A stretch of 64,000 nucleotides of DNA from an uncultured Eubacterium sp. (GTDB lineage: Bacteria; Bacillota; Clostridia; Lachnospirales; Lachnospiraceae). Location: assembly GCA_934351445.1 (NCBI GenBank), contig CAKRIZ010000006.1, positions 11,319 to 75,318 on the forward strand, in the 5' to 3' direction. Shown one piece after another: positions 54,701 through 62,718 of this stretch; the first letter of the stretch is position 1, and the number at the start of each line of letters is the position of its first letter. A program made the translations under genes and the position numbers. The notes under the pieces are model-generated. The model searched no databases, was not told the DNA's origin, and saw nothing but the letters and a program-made list of their open reading frames with translations.

Positions 54701-54775
54701 TTAGATGACTCAGATTTATATGAAATAAAGAAAATGGGAAGAACACTAAGCAGAATAACTGGATTAGAAAGGTAA
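51770..54775 (+). CDS. Type IIG restriction-modification enzyme, Eco57I-like (nuclease plus DNA methyltransferase)
   Basis: 1001 residues. The N-terminal domain has a PD-(D/E)xK nuclease pattern: P77-D78 in SKPDYTL and D92-A-K94. An N6-adenine methyltransferase domain follows with motif I LDPCCGSGIF (about 388) and catalytic motif NPPY (about 533). The C-terminal part (about 690-1000) resembles the target-recognition region of Eco57I/TaqI-type enzymes. Such proteins both cut and methylate DNA. R.Eco57I has a very similar size (about 997 residues) and is also accompanied by a separate methyltransferase. The recognition sequence is unknown. The nuclease residues look intact, so the system is probably active. 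Confidence 0.85.
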   Translation: MEQRYENLKKLIAKYNEFKKNNSSGEMSEETIRVWINDFLAIFGWDVHDLSQIVQEKIVSEQQRDMLGRIQSSHSKPDYTLVNGKTVKTYLDAKNNTVDIFKNKEAAFQIRSYGWSAGVPCAFLSNFEQLAIFNCRDIPQRDKSADIGSIQIEINEYLDKFDVINEHLDRMSVYGGQLDRLYNVRKIEGYKTVDVFFNEMLSEFRLKLANNIYVNNINMNLTMEQLNYYVQLIIDRIIFIRVCESKGIEEKELLKSYTKCGFWEKFKESCYAQFYNHYDGAMFSNGDDNLKKLFIDNDVFDEFVEKLYYPYPYKFDAIPVHVIAKVYEEFLAYSLTKKNGTITTELKKEYVKTNGAIPTDANISQIICNEAIDLSVIISVEEIFNLKTLDPCCGSGIFLVTVYEKLSEKMKELDTEGRYCLEYNGEKYLTLDAKRKLMHSCLYGVDIDLTAIEVTKMSLALKIIDDVVPELYSASGMFGEKILRDIHDNIVCGNTLVDGDINLSIDEIIEIKPLSIRKKFKDVFLVGGFSYIIGNPPYVETKFFKSSSLTMHTYLKNKYSSFEGKVDLSVLFVERCLDLLKEEGVLGMIIQRRWFKTSYGAKARNVIADSGYLKTLLDIGTTKLFHGRTTYVSIMILKKTKQECADYDYIPGNDCIDVINYLSKDDKKMKEIPMAFFQGRVWSPEFYDMTKIKEKYAKRIGTLGGNTSIHIRDGIQALWKKIYHITQCYEENNMIFGKNGFGEDVCLEKDMVKPVIYNREFLPLKPLKPDAYCLFPYLGANNKVKVSINEIKDKYPKTYHYLSQNKVRICDHVDCNEGEYWHTFTREHNHEWFTSKKVVVPMTTRDTVATYEGTNGFYMDNSNVWFINIDSEDEIELKAIAMIINSTVFSVFAKSGANPQSRDYYKFNKQFLVPVPFPNSRISKDNEFIRKLSRLYDEIVDIMKQYIQSGAANRIHFESVLEEKWKDVDETCEEMYELDDSDLYEIKKMGRTLSRITGLER

Positions 54776-54778
54776 TAC

Positions 54779-56587
54779 ATGAAATTATTTATAAATAAAT
54801 TGCATAAGAAATTTCCTAAAATAGAGGTACAATGTGTCGAGGCAGAACTAATTAATTATTATATCAAAAAGAAGCAACTTGATATTAAACAGTCTCAAAT
54901 AATTGTACAGTATATGGAAGACAATAAAAGAGAGAACAATCAATTAGAAAAGTATATATTTGAGAATGCACCTATTAGTGGGATTGACGAATTAATTACT
55001 GCATTTGAATTGTTAATTAGTTCAGATGATAAAAAGAATAAAGGTATGGTATATACTCCGATGAATATAAAAGAGTATATTGTACAGAATGTTATCATAT
55101 CACAAGAAGTACCTAGTGTTGTGGATCCAGCGTGTGGATGTGGATCATTTTTGATAACAGCAGCTAAATTGATGCATAAAAAGTATGAACTATGTTATTC
55201 GGAAATTTTTGGAAAATATATTACAGGATTTGATATAGACAAACATAGTATTGAAAAAGCAAAATTGTTGTTCGAATTATTGTCTATAGAAGAGGAAGGT
55301 GTATCCTTAAAATGTGATTTGCAATTGTATGTTGCAAATTCTTTAAATGAACTTTCTAAAAAGAAGTATTATGAAAAATATGATGTAGTTGTTGGAAATC
55401 CACCCTATGTTCGTGCAAAGAATATTGCTGATAGTGTTAAAACTTGTTTGATGAAATGGTCTGTAGTTACAGGGAATGTGGATTTATATATTCCATTCTA
55501 TGAAATGGCTGTTAGAATATTGAAAAAAAACGGTATAATGGGGTATATATCACCAAATACTTTTTTACAGAGCGTTAATGGGCGAGGATTGAGAAATTAT
55601 TTTGTGAAAAATGGATATGAAATTACACTATTAGATTTTAAGGAAACACAGGCTTTTAAGGAAGTAACACATTATACATGTATTTGCATTGTTAATAAAG
55701 CCAAAATACAATATAAAATTAAGTATGCATTACTTAATGGGAAAAGTTCATTGAATGATTATACTTTTACAGAATATTTTGTCAGAGGATTTCAAACAAA
55801 TAAGGAATGGAGATTTGCTAATCCACAAATTGATAGTGTGGTAAAGAAAATCGAAAATCAGCCAATTAAACTTGATAATTACAAAATAAGAAATGGGTTA
55901 GCTACATTGAGCAATGATATATATTTTTTCAACCCAGTAGGTGAAGATGATGCATTTTTCTATCGAGAAGATGATGGAGAATTATATCCAATTGAAAAGT
56001 CTATATGTATCGATGTAATCAAACCGAATATTATTAGAAAAGAGGCTGATATAGAAAAGTGCAAGCAAAAAGCTATTTTTCCGTATGGAAGAGATAGAGT
56101 AATAATTAGTGAAGAATGTATGGAAATAGATTATCCAATGACATATAAATTTTTATTAAAAAATAAAGAAAAACTATTAAAAAGAGATAAGGGAAAAGCA
56201 AGCGAGTATATAGCATGGTATGCCTACGGAAGAACACAAGGAATGGTTAATCAAGGAAAGAAGTTATTGATACCATATATGGCTGAAAAAGGAATTGCGG
56301 TAAAGTCGTTAGATGAAAATATGCTGTTTTATTGTGGATATGCAATTTTTTGTGATGATAATGAACAAATGGAAGTGTTGAAAATCTTAATTGAGTCAGA
56401 TGTTTTCTTGTTTTACATCAAAAATACCAGTAAACCTTATTCAAAGGGGTATATGGCTTTAGCGAAAAACTATATAAAAAATTTTGGTATCCCTAGGTTG
56501 GATGAACAACAAAAAAGAAAATTGTTAATATTAAGAGGAAACGAAAGGCAAGTGTTTATAAAATCTTTATATGGTATTGATATATAA
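54779..56587 (+). CDS. Adenine-specific DNA methyltransferase of the Eco57I-like system
   Basis: 602 residues. Motif I is VDPACGCGSF (about 114), a SAM-acidic FDIDKHS follows, and the catalytic motif is GNPPY (about 207); the C-terminal half resembles the TaqI/Eco57I recognition region. No nuclease motif is seen. It starts three bases after the restriction gene. By analogy with M.Eco57I it should methylate both strands of the site and protect the host genome. It could alternatively be a second, independent specificity. Confidence 0.85.
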   Translation: MKLFINKLHKKFPKIEVQCVEAELINYYIKKKQLDIKQSQIIVQYMEDNKRENNQLEKYIFENAPISGIDELITAFELLISSDDKKNKGMVYTPMNIKEYIVQNVIISQEVPSVVDPACGCGSFLITAAKLMHKKYELCYSEIFGKYITGFDIDKHSIEKAKLLFELLSIEEEGVSLKCDLQLYVANSLNELSKKKYYEKYDVVVGNPPYVRAKNIADSVKTCLMKWSVVTGNVDLYIPFYEMAVRILKKNGIMGYISPNTFLQSVNGRGLRNYFVKNGYEITLLDFKETQAFKEVTHYTCICIVNKAKIQYKIKYALLNGKSSLNDYTFTEYFVRGFQTNKEWRFANPQIDSVVKKIENQPIKLDNYKIRNGLATLSNDIYFFNPVGEDDAFFYREDDGELYPIEKSICIDVIKPNIIRKEADIEKCKQKAIFPYGRDRVIISEECMEIDYPMTYKFLLKNKEKLLKRDKGKASEYIAWYAYGRTQGMVNQGKKLLIPYMAEKGIAVKSLDENMLFYCGYAIFCDDNEQMEVLKILIESDVFLFYIKNTSKPYSKGYMALAKNYIKNFGIPRLDEQQKRKLLILRGNERQVFIKSLYGIDI

Positions 56588-56626
56588 TATTTTATGTGTA
56601 GTAAAGCAAACTGAAACCTAGCTAGT

Positions 56627-56665
56627 TCCACCACTGATACAGCATATCGGTGGTGGATATTTTTT
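56627..56665 (+). terminator. Terminator of the restriction operon
   Basis: TCCACCACTGATA pairs with TATCGGTGGTGGA (one G-U) around CAGCA, followed by TATTTTTT. Confidence 0.88.
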
Positions 56666-56683
56666 GCTCCAATTTCATCATAT

Positions 56684-56738
56684 TTTACATATATTTTACC
56701 AGTGTATGATAATGGATTTTACATAGAGCGGATATAAT
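56684..56738 (+). promoter_or_regulatory. pstB: Pho box array and promoter of pstB
   Basis: TTTACA (56684), TTTACC (56695) and TTTACA (56718), then nine bases and TATAAT (56733-56738). The offsets (11 and 23 bases) and much of the sequence are the same as upstream of pstS, as if the promoter had been duplicated. Confidence 0.82.
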
Positions 56739-56775
56739 GTGTAGCATGATAAGAAAAAAGGAGCATAGCACAGAC

Positions 56776-57528
56776 ATGGCAGATAAATTTACCGTCGAAC
56801 ATCTGGATCTGTATTATGGTGATTTTCATGCATTGAAAAACATAAATATGATATTGCCGGAGCATGAAGTCACCGCCTTTATCGGCCCCAGCGGATGTGG
56901 AAAATCGACATTTTTAAAGACACTGAACCGAATGAATGATCTGGTGGAAAATTGCAGAATTACAGGGAAGGTACTGTTAAACGATACAGATATTTTTAAT
57001 CATATGAATGTAAACCTGCTGCGCAGGCGTGTGGGTATGGTATTCCAGAATCCGAATCCGTTCCCGATGAGCCTCTACGATAATATTGCTTACGGACCGC
57101 GGACACATGGCATTAAAAACAAGACGCAGCTCGATGAGATTGTGGAGCGTTCGCTCAGCCAGGCAGCAATCTGGGATGAATTAAAGGACCGCCTGAAAAA
57201 ATCAGCGCTCGGTCTGTCCGGCGGACAGCAGCAGAGACTCTGTATTGCACGTGCACTCGCAGTCAATCCGGAGGTGATTCTGATGGATGAGCCGACCTCG
57301 GCACTGGATCCGATCTCGACATCGAAGATCGAGGATCTGGTATTGGAATTAAAGAAAGATTATACGATCATCATGGTGACTCATAATATGCAGCAGGCAA
57401 CACGTGTATCCGACCGCACAGCATTTTTCCTGCTCGGTGAAGTCGTCGAATATGACGATACGGAGAAGCTGTTCTCTATGCCGCAGGATAAGCGCACAGA
57501 GGATTATATCACCGGACGCTTTGGCTAG
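56776..57528 (+). CDS. pstB: Phosphate ABC transporter ATP-binding protein
   Basis: 250 residues from the ATG at 56776 (AGGAG 12 bases upstream; the ATG at 56737 would lie at the transcription start). Walker [11 protein letters not shown]-loop [15 protein letters not shown], signature LSGGQQQR and Walker [14 protein letters not shown] are intact. It powers the PstC/PstA channel. It has its own Pho promoter because it is separated from pstSCA by inserted genes. Confidence 0.95.
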   Translation: MADKFTVEHLDLYYGDFHALKNINMILPEHEVTAFIGPSGCGKSTFLKTLNRMNDLVENCRITGKVLLNDTDIFNHMNVNLLRRRVGMVFQNPNPFPMSLYDNIAYGPRTHGIKNKTQLDEIVERSLSQAAIWDELKDRLKKSALGLSGGQQQRLCIARALAVNPEVILMDEPTSALDPISTSKIEDLVLELKKDYTIIMVTHNMQQATRVSDRTAFFLLGEVVEYDDTEKLFSMPQDKRTEDYITGRFG

Positions 57529-57628
57529 ATGGGACACCGGATGGCGATGATGTCGGAAGAATGGTGGGCAGCAGCTGTGAATGGAGTGGACAGCAAGGAT
57601 GAGAGTATAGAAGGAGATGACAGGTAAT

Positions 57629-58273
57629 ATGCCGAGAGTAAATTTTACAAAACAACTGGAACAGTTGAATGACCAGATGATTACGATGGGATGCATGATC
57701 GAAAACACGATCAGCATGGCGATCAAGGCGCTCACAGAGCAGGATGTGAAGCTGGCGGAAGAGGTCATAGCGACTGATTATGAGGTCGATGCACAGGAAC
57801 GCAATATCGAGCAGCTATGCTATAAGCTGCTGCTCATGCAGCAGCCGGTCGCACGTGATCTGCGGATTGTATCTGCTACGATGAAAATGATCACGGACAT
57901 GGAGCGGATCGGAGATCACGCGGAGGATATATCAGAGCTTACGGTCCGTATGGCGGGAAAGCCGTATCTGCAGGAGATTACCGATATCGAGCAGATGGCA
58001 GTGGAGGCAACCAAGATGGTGACCAACAGTGTCGACGCCTATGTGAACCGCGATGCCGCTCTGGCGCGCGAGGTCATTGCGGCGGATGATATTGTGGATG
58101 AATTGTTTGACCGGGTGAAATTAAAGATCATCGAGGAACTGCGTACCGGAACGGGTGACGGAGAGCAGGCAACAGATCTGCTCATGGTAGCAAAGTATTT
58201 TGAACGGATCGGAGACCATGCGACGAATATCGCCGGCTGGGTGATCTTTTCACTGACCGGGGAGCATGAATAA
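57629..58273 (+). CDS. phoU: Phosphate signalling protein PhoU
   Basis: 214 residues from the ATG at 57629; an ATG at 57617 is too close to its GGAG. Two PhoU three-helix repeats are present, each with the E/D-R-I-G-DHA(E/T) metal-binding signature (MERIGDHAEDI about 95, FERIGDHATNI about 195). It links the Pst transporter to the PhoR kinase and shuts the Pho response when phosphate is plentiful. Confidence 0.94.
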   Translation: MPRVNFTKQLEQLNDQMITMGCMIENTISMAIKALTEQDVKLAEEVIATDYEVDAQERNIEQLCYKLLLMQQPVARDLRIVSATMKMITDMERIGDHAEDISELTVRMAGKPYLQEITDIEQMAVEATKMVTNSVDAYVNRDAALAREVIAADDIVDELFDRVKLKIIEELRTGTGDGEQATDLLMVAKYFERIGDHATNIAGWVIFSLTGEHE

Positions 58274-58298
58274 CGATTGTGCAGAAGGAGGCATGACT

Positions 58299-58406
58299 AT
58301 GATTAGTGTGAGTAGTTTGGTTTTATTCGGAAAAATAGTATTACTGGCAGCGGCATGTGTAGGTATCGTATGGGTCGGTTACTGGTATGAGGATCATGTA
58401 TCGTAA
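58299..58406 (+). CDS. 35-residue single-helix membrane protein in the Pho operon
   Basis: Translated from the ATG at 58299, seven bases after a perfect AAGGAGG (58285-58291); an in-frame ATG lies two codons upstream. The sequence is a short start (MISVSSLVLFG), one hydrophobic helix (about 11-28, KIVLLAAACVGIVWVGYW) and a charged YEDHVS tail. It lies between phoU and the Na/Pi symporter gene. I do not recognise a family. By position it may regulate or assemble a phosphate transporter, as other transporter-linked microproteins do; this is inference. Confidence 0.55.
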   Translation: MISVSSLVLFGKIVLLAAACVGIVWVGYWYEDHVS

Positions 58407-58457
58407 ACGGTCATGCACTTGAAGCAGATTGTCTGCGCCGGATGTTAGAATTGAAAA

Positions 58458-58511
58458 TTTACATAGATTTTACATAGATTATCCTTGTATTTTACATACA
58501 TGATTTACGAT
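58458..58511 (+). promoter_or_regulatory. Pho box array and promoter of the Na/Pi symporter-phoB-phoR operon
   Basis: TTTACA at 58458, 58469 and 58491, with a degenerate box in phase near 58480, then nine bases and TACGAT (58506-58511). The architecture is that of the two pst promoters and implies that the phoB/phoR-like genes are autoregulated. Confidence 0.78.
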
Positions 58512-58556
58512 GAAACGGAATCGTAAATGATAAGAGAAAAACAAGGAGTTAAGACT

Positions 58557-60341
58557 ATGGATATTTTCGGATTGCTCACCATGCTTGGTGGGCTGGCATT
58601 GTTTTTGTATGGAATGAACACTATGGGCGATGGTCTGGCTAAAATGGCAGGCAGCCGCCTGGAGCAGATCTTAGAGAAGCTGACGAGTACACCGATCCGT
58701 GCGGTGCTGCTTGGAGCGGCAGTGACAGGCGTGATCCAGAGTTCTTCTGCGACGACAGTCATGGTGGTCGGTTTTGTCAATTCGGGAATCATGAAGCTGT
58801 CACAGGCGGTCGGCATCATCATGGGTGCCAATATCGGTACGACAATCACCTCATGGATTCTCAGTCTCTCCGGTGTAGAGGGAGACAGTCTGTGGGTTCA
58901 GATGCTGAAACCCAGTTCATTTTCGCCGATTCTCGCGCTGATCGGCGTAATTTTCCTGTTGTTTTTAAAGGATGAAAAGAAAAAAGATATCGGAACGATC
59001 ATGCTCGGGTTTGCAGTACTCATGTTCGGAATGGAGACGATGAGCGGAGCAGTCAAGCCTCTGGCAGATGTCCCCGAGTTTACGAATCTGTTTGTTGCGT
59101 TTAAAAACCCGGTTCTCGGAATGCTTGTAGGAGCCGTACTCACGGCAATCATTCAGAGTTCATCGGCCTCTGTCGGTATCCTGCAGGCAATGTGCGCAAC
59201 CGGGGCAGTCAGCTTTGGTGCTGCGATTCCGATCATTATGGGACAGAATATCGGTACGTGTGTGACAGCATTGATCTCAGCGATCGGAGCCAGCAAAAAT
59301 GCCAAGCGTGCAGCACTCGTGCATCTGTATTTTAATATTATTGGTACGACGATCTTTATGGTTGTATTCTATACGCTGAATGCATGTTTGAATTTTGCTT
59401 TTCTGGATTCGGCGGCAAATGTAGCTGGCATTGCGGTCGTGCATACGGCATTTAACGTGGCTGCAACAGCTGTATTACTTCCGTTTTCGAAGGGGCTGGA
59501 ACGTTTGGCGATACTTACGATTCCGGATAAGGAGACAGATGCGGAAATATATGTGGAAAAGCAGTCGGAAGCTGTGGACGAAGGCATGAAGCTGTTGGAT
59601 GAACGTTTTCTGGAGCATCCTGCATTTGCAGTCGCACAGGCCAAGACCGCGGCAGTTGATATGGCGAAACTCGTAAATGAAGCATTGGCACTTGCGATTC
59701 CGTTGTATCAGGATTATGATAAGAAAAAAGTACAGACCATCTGCGGCATCGAGGAGCAGGTCGATAAATATGAGGATGCGTTAGGCACATATCTGGTACG
59801 TCTGTGCGCCAAGCCGTTGGCAGAGCATGACAATCATGTGCTGACAACACTCCTGCACAGTATCAGTGATCTGGAGCGTATGGCTGACCATGCGGTGAAC
59901 CTGGCACAGAGCGCGCAGCGCATGAAGAAGGAAAAAACGACTTTTTCTAAAAAGGCACAGGCTGAGCTGCAGCTATTCTCAGCTGCGATGAACGAGATCC
60001 TGTCGTTGACCTTTGAGGTGTTTGAAAACGAGAATGCCACGGAAGCTGCCCGTATCGAGCCGCTTGAGGAAGTCATCGATGATCTGAAAGAGGAGATCCG
60101 CGCGCGTCATATCAGACGTCTGGCAAAAGGAAAGTGTACGATCGAGCTTGGTTTTGCACTGACGGATATCGTGACAAACTATGAGCGTATTGCGGATCAC
60201 TGTTCCAATATTGCGGTTGCAGTGATTCAGATGGATGAAAAGGAACATGATGTGCATAAATACCTTGGACAGGTCAAGACTCAGGATCCGCAATTTGCAC
60301 AGATGTACCGCACATATAAGGAGAAATATTTATTAGATTAA
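58557..60341 (+). CDS. Na/Pi cotransporter family protein with C-terminal PhoU-like domain
   Basis: 594 residues from the ATG at 58557 (AAGGAG nine bases upstream). Two inverted Na/Pi transport repeats contain the duplicated GVIQSSSATTVM (about 61) and AIIQSSSASVGIL (about 198) motifs, within about nine membrane helices (to about 310). The C-terminal half is a soluble PhoU-like helical domain with DLERMADHAVNLA and YERIADHCSNIA. It moves phosphate with sodium, in or out, under control of the PhoU-like part. It is preceded by its own Pho boxes and followed after 13 bases by the response regulator gene. Confidence 0.9.
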   Translation: MDIFGLLTMLGGLALFLYGMNTMGDGLAKMAGSRLEQILEKLTSTPIRAVLLGAAVTGVIQSSSATTVMVVGFVNSGIMKLSQAVGIIMGANIGTTITSWILSLSGVEGDSLWVQMLKPSSFSPILALIGVIFLLFLKDEKKKDIGTIMLGFAVLMFGMETMSGAVKPLADVPEFTNLFVAFKNPVLGMLVGAVLTAIIQSSSASVGILQAMCATGAVSFGAAIPIIMGQNIGTCVTALISAIGASKNAKRAALVHLYFNIIGTTIFMVVFYTLNACLNFAFLDSAANVAGIAVVHTAFNVAATAVLLPFSKGLERLAILTIPDKETDAEIYVEKQSEAVDEGMKLLDERFLEHPAFAVAQAKTAAVDMAKLVNEALALAIPLYQDYDKKKVQTICGIEEQVDKYEDALGTYLVRLCAKPLAEHDNHVLTTLLHSISDLERMADHAVNLAQSAQRMKKEKTTFSKKAQAELQLFSAAMNEILSLTFEVFENENATEAARIEPLEEVIDDLKEEIRARHIRRLAKGKCTIELGFALTDIVTNYERIADHCSNIAVAVIQMDEKEHDVHKYLGQVKTQDPQFAQMYRTYKEKYLLD

Positions 60342-60354
60342 GGGATGTGATGAC

Positions 60355-61026
60355 ATGGCAACGATTTATGTGGTAGAGGATGATCAGAATATTCGGGAGA
60401 TTGAGAGCTTTGCACTCAAAAATTCCGGTTATGAGGTGGAGGGTTTTGCATGCGCAACGGATTTTTACAAGCGGCTCGAGCGTGGGCTGCCGGATCTCAT
60501 TATGCTTGACATTATGCTGCCGGATAAAGACGGGCTGGATATTTTAAAGGATCTGCGGGCACATGTGGAGACACGCAGACTGCCGATCATTATGGTCACG
60601 GCAAAAACGACGGAGATCGATAAAGTAAAGGGACTCGATCAGGGCGCAGATGACTATCTGACGAAGCCGTTTGGCGTGATGGAACTGATCTCCCGTGTCA
60701 AAGCGCTGCTTCGCCGTACGAGTGGGATCCAGGAGGATGCGGTACTGCGGTTTCAGGGATTGCAGATGGATCTCGAAAAGCACCGTGTGAGTGTGGAGGG
60801 ACAACCGGTTGAACTGACGTTCAAGGAATTCGAACTGCTGCGCATTTTTATGCAGAATGCGGGTATTGTGTTGCAGCGGGAGACACTGATGAACAAGGTG
60901 TGGGGAACTGACTATGAAGGTGAGAGCCGGACACTGGATATGCACATTAAGACACTGCGCCAGAAGATCGGTGATTATGGCAATCATATCAAGACTGTGC
61001 GGAATGTCGGATACCGGCTGGAGTAA
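60355..61026 (+). CDS. PhoB/PhoP-type response regulator
   Basis: 223 residues: receiver domain with E8/D9, phospho-acceptor D52 in LIMLDIMLP and K in YLTKPF; winged-helix DNA-binding domain (about 128-223, ending VRNVGYRLE). It should bind the TTTACA box arrays at 47005, 56684 and 58458. It is in one operon with the symporter gene and the kinase gene 20 bases downstream. Confidence 0.93.
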   Translation: MATIYVVEDDQNIREIESFALKNSGYEVEGFACATDFYKRLERGLPDLIMLDIMLPDKDGLDILKDLRAHVETRRLPIIMVTAKTTEIDKVKGLDQGADDYLTKPFGVMELISRVKALLRRTSGIQEDAVLRFQGLQMDLEKHRVSVEGQPVELTFKEFELLRIFMQNAGIVLQRETLMNKVWGTDYEGESRTLDMHIKTLRQKIGDYGNHIKTVRNVGYRLE

Positions 61027-61046
61027 TTGTTGGGAGAAGAAGTTGG

Positions 61047-62363
61047 ATGAAGAGAAAGATCAATGCGCGCTTTGTATTATTGACCGTGATGTCTGTTGTT
61101 TTGACACTTGTTCTGGCAACATTGGCCTATTATGAATTGTTTAAGAAAGAAGTGCTGGCAGATCTGCGCTCGTATACCTATGTTTTGCAGCATGCACAGA
61201 TGTTTGACGATCTGACAACAATGCAGGAGTATACGCTGTCGGATACAGATGTGCGTATCACACTGGTCGACCCGAAGGGAGCGGTACAGTATGACAGTCG
61301 GGCAGATGCTGCGGATATGGACAACCATGAGAACCGTCCGGAGATCGCGCAGGCATTAAAAAATGGTTACGGTGAGGCGATTCGGCATTCGGATACAATT
61401 GGCCGTAATCTGTTTTATTATGCGCTGCGTCTCGACAATGGATCTATTCTGCGTGTCGGCAAAGAGAGTGGCAGTATCTGGGCGGTGTTTGCGAGTATTT
61501 TCCCATGGATCGCCGGGATTGGGATTTTGTTGATCGGACTCGGGCTCGTACTATCCCATTATCTGACGATACAGCTGCTGGAGCCGATTGAACGCATGGC
61601 GAACGATATGGATCATCTGGATTCGATGACTGTCTATAAGGAGATGATTCCGTTCACGACGAAGATCCGTAAGCAGCATGAAGATATTATCAAAAATGCG
61701 AAGATGAGACAGGATTTTACAGCGAATGTCACACATGAGCTCAAGACCCCCCTCACATCGATATCAGGTTATTCCGAACTGATCGAAAACGGTATGGCAA
61801 CGGATGCGGATGTCGTGCGTTTTGCTGCGGAAATACATAAAAATTCCATGCGGCTGCTGACATTGATTAATGATATCATCCGTCTGTCAGAGCTGGATGT
61901 GACGGAGCAGACACTGATGACCCAGAAGGTGGATCTGTACGAGATTGCACGTACCTGTGTCAATATGCTGCAGATCAACGGAGAGAAGCATGATGTATCG
62001 ATCGCCTTATATGGAACCAGTTGTATGATCAATGCCAACCGGGAGATGATGGAGGAACTGGTCTACAATCTGTGTGATAATGCGATCCGCTATAACAATG
62101 CCGGTGGCAGTGTCAGTGTGTGGGTGACACAGGAGCAGGATCATGCAGTGATATCGGTCAAGGATACTGGTATTGGTATCCCAAGGGAAGATCAGGAGCG
62201 TATTTTTGAGCGGTTTTACCGCGTGGATAAGAGCCGGTCCAAATCGACCGGCGGCACCGGACTTGGACTGGCGATCGTTAAGCATATTGTCGAACAGCAC
62301 GGAGCAAAGATCGAGGTCGAGAGTAAGCTTGGCGAAGGTACCGAGATCCGGGTGATTTTTTAG
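61047..62363 (+). CDS. phoR: PhoR-type sensor histidine kinase
   Basis: 438 residues. Two membrane helices (about 9-29 and 145-170) flank an extracytoplasmic sensor of about 115 residues; a HAMP-like linker follows, then H230 in VTHELKTPLTSISGY, an N-box (LCDNAIRYN), DTGIGIP and GTGLGLAIV. Its place after the Pho-controlled symporter and response regulator genes makes it the phosphate-limitation kinase. A strong terminator follows. Confidence 0.92.
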   Translation: MKRKINARFVLLTVMSVVLTLVLATLAYYELFKKEVLADLRSYTYVLQHAQMFDDLTTMQEYTLSDTDVRITLVDPKGAVQYDSRADAADMDNHENRPEIAQALKNGYGEAIRHSDTIGRNLFYYALRLDNGSILRVGKESGSIWAVFASIFPWIAGIGILLIGLGLVLSHYLTIQLLEPIERMANDMDHLDSMTVYKEMIPFTTKIRKQHEDIIKNAKMRQDFTANVTHELKTPLTSISGYSELIENGMATDADVVRFAAEIHKNSMRLLTLINDIIRLSELDVTEQTLMTQKVDLYEIARTCVNMLQINGEKHDVSIALYGTSCMINANREMMEELVYNLCDNAIRYNNAGGSVSVWVTQEQDHAVISVKDTGIGIPREDQERIFERFYRVDKSRSKSTGGTGLGLAIVKHIVEQHGAKIEVESKLGEGTEIRVIF

Positions 62364-62420
62364 CCGGTGTCATAGACAGAAACGTCTAAATTTGTTTCTC
62401 GTTTTTTATAAGCAGCGGAA

Positions 62421-62478
62421 GCTCTGCAATCAGCATACCGATCCATCCGGCGAGGTATGCTGATCGCAGAGCTTTTAT
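62421..62478 (+). terminator. Terminator of the symporter-phoB-phoR operon
   Basis: GCTCTGCAATCAGCATACC (62421-62439) pairs with GGTATGCTGATCGCAGAGC (62454-62472) with one mismatch, followed by TTTTATTT. Confidence 0.9.
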
Positions 62479-62505
62479 TTGCAAGTAACACACAGAAAGA
62501 CCAGA

Positions 62506-62639
62506 GTTACTGTTCACAGGCAGGCATTTTCTGAACTGAAAATGCCGTATGATACAGTGGTGGTAGCAGATTTTGCCGATTTGGAATGCGAAGCATCGGC
62601 AAAATCCGTTACTGGAACGAGGTACGAGTGAACAGTAAC
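62506..62639. mobile_element. Complete miniature inverted-repeat element, family B (134 bp)
   Basis: Perfect 12-base terminal inverted repeats GTTACTGTTCAC / GTGAACAGTAAC. An internal stem ATTTTGCCGA / TCGGCAAAAT is also present. There is no open reading frame. Related pieces lie at 10117-10344 and 49786-49826. Confidence 0.75.
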
Positions 62640-62658
62640 AGACCGGAATGAAAAAATA

Positions 62659-62687
62659 TTTACGATCGGTCGTTTCTGTTGTATGAT
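62659..62687 (+). promoter_or_regulatory. Promoter of the alcohol dehydrogenase gene
   Basis: TTTACG (62659-62664), 17 bases, TATGAT (62682-62687), 31 bases before the ATG. Confidence 0.55.
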
Positions 62688-62718
62688 AGGGTGAGTAATG
62701 GGCAAAGGAGGAATTGTG

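Larger units (their letters stand above)
51480..56625. other. AT-rich acquired island carrying a restriction-modification system
   Basis: Base composition changes abruptly to strongly AT-rich from about 51480 and returns to normal after about 56670. Codon use shifts with it (AGA, ATA, TTA, AAT common). The three genes within are a small HTH protein and two DNA methyltransferase-family proteins. No integrase, transposase or obvious direct repeats were seen at the edges. Confidence 0.75.
62364..62718. other. Intergenic region between phoR and the alcohol dehydrogenase gene
   Basis: 355 bases without a gene. It holds the phoR terminator (62421-62478), a complete 134-base family B miniature element (62506-62639) and the dehydrogenase promoter (62659-62687). 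Confidence 0.8.

Noticed and set aside
57529..57627. A 32-codon open frame filling the gap between pstB and phoU (TAG directly followed by ATG).
   Set aside because: No ribosome binding site and no recognisable protein features; it could be coupled to pstB, but the support is too weak to call it a gene.
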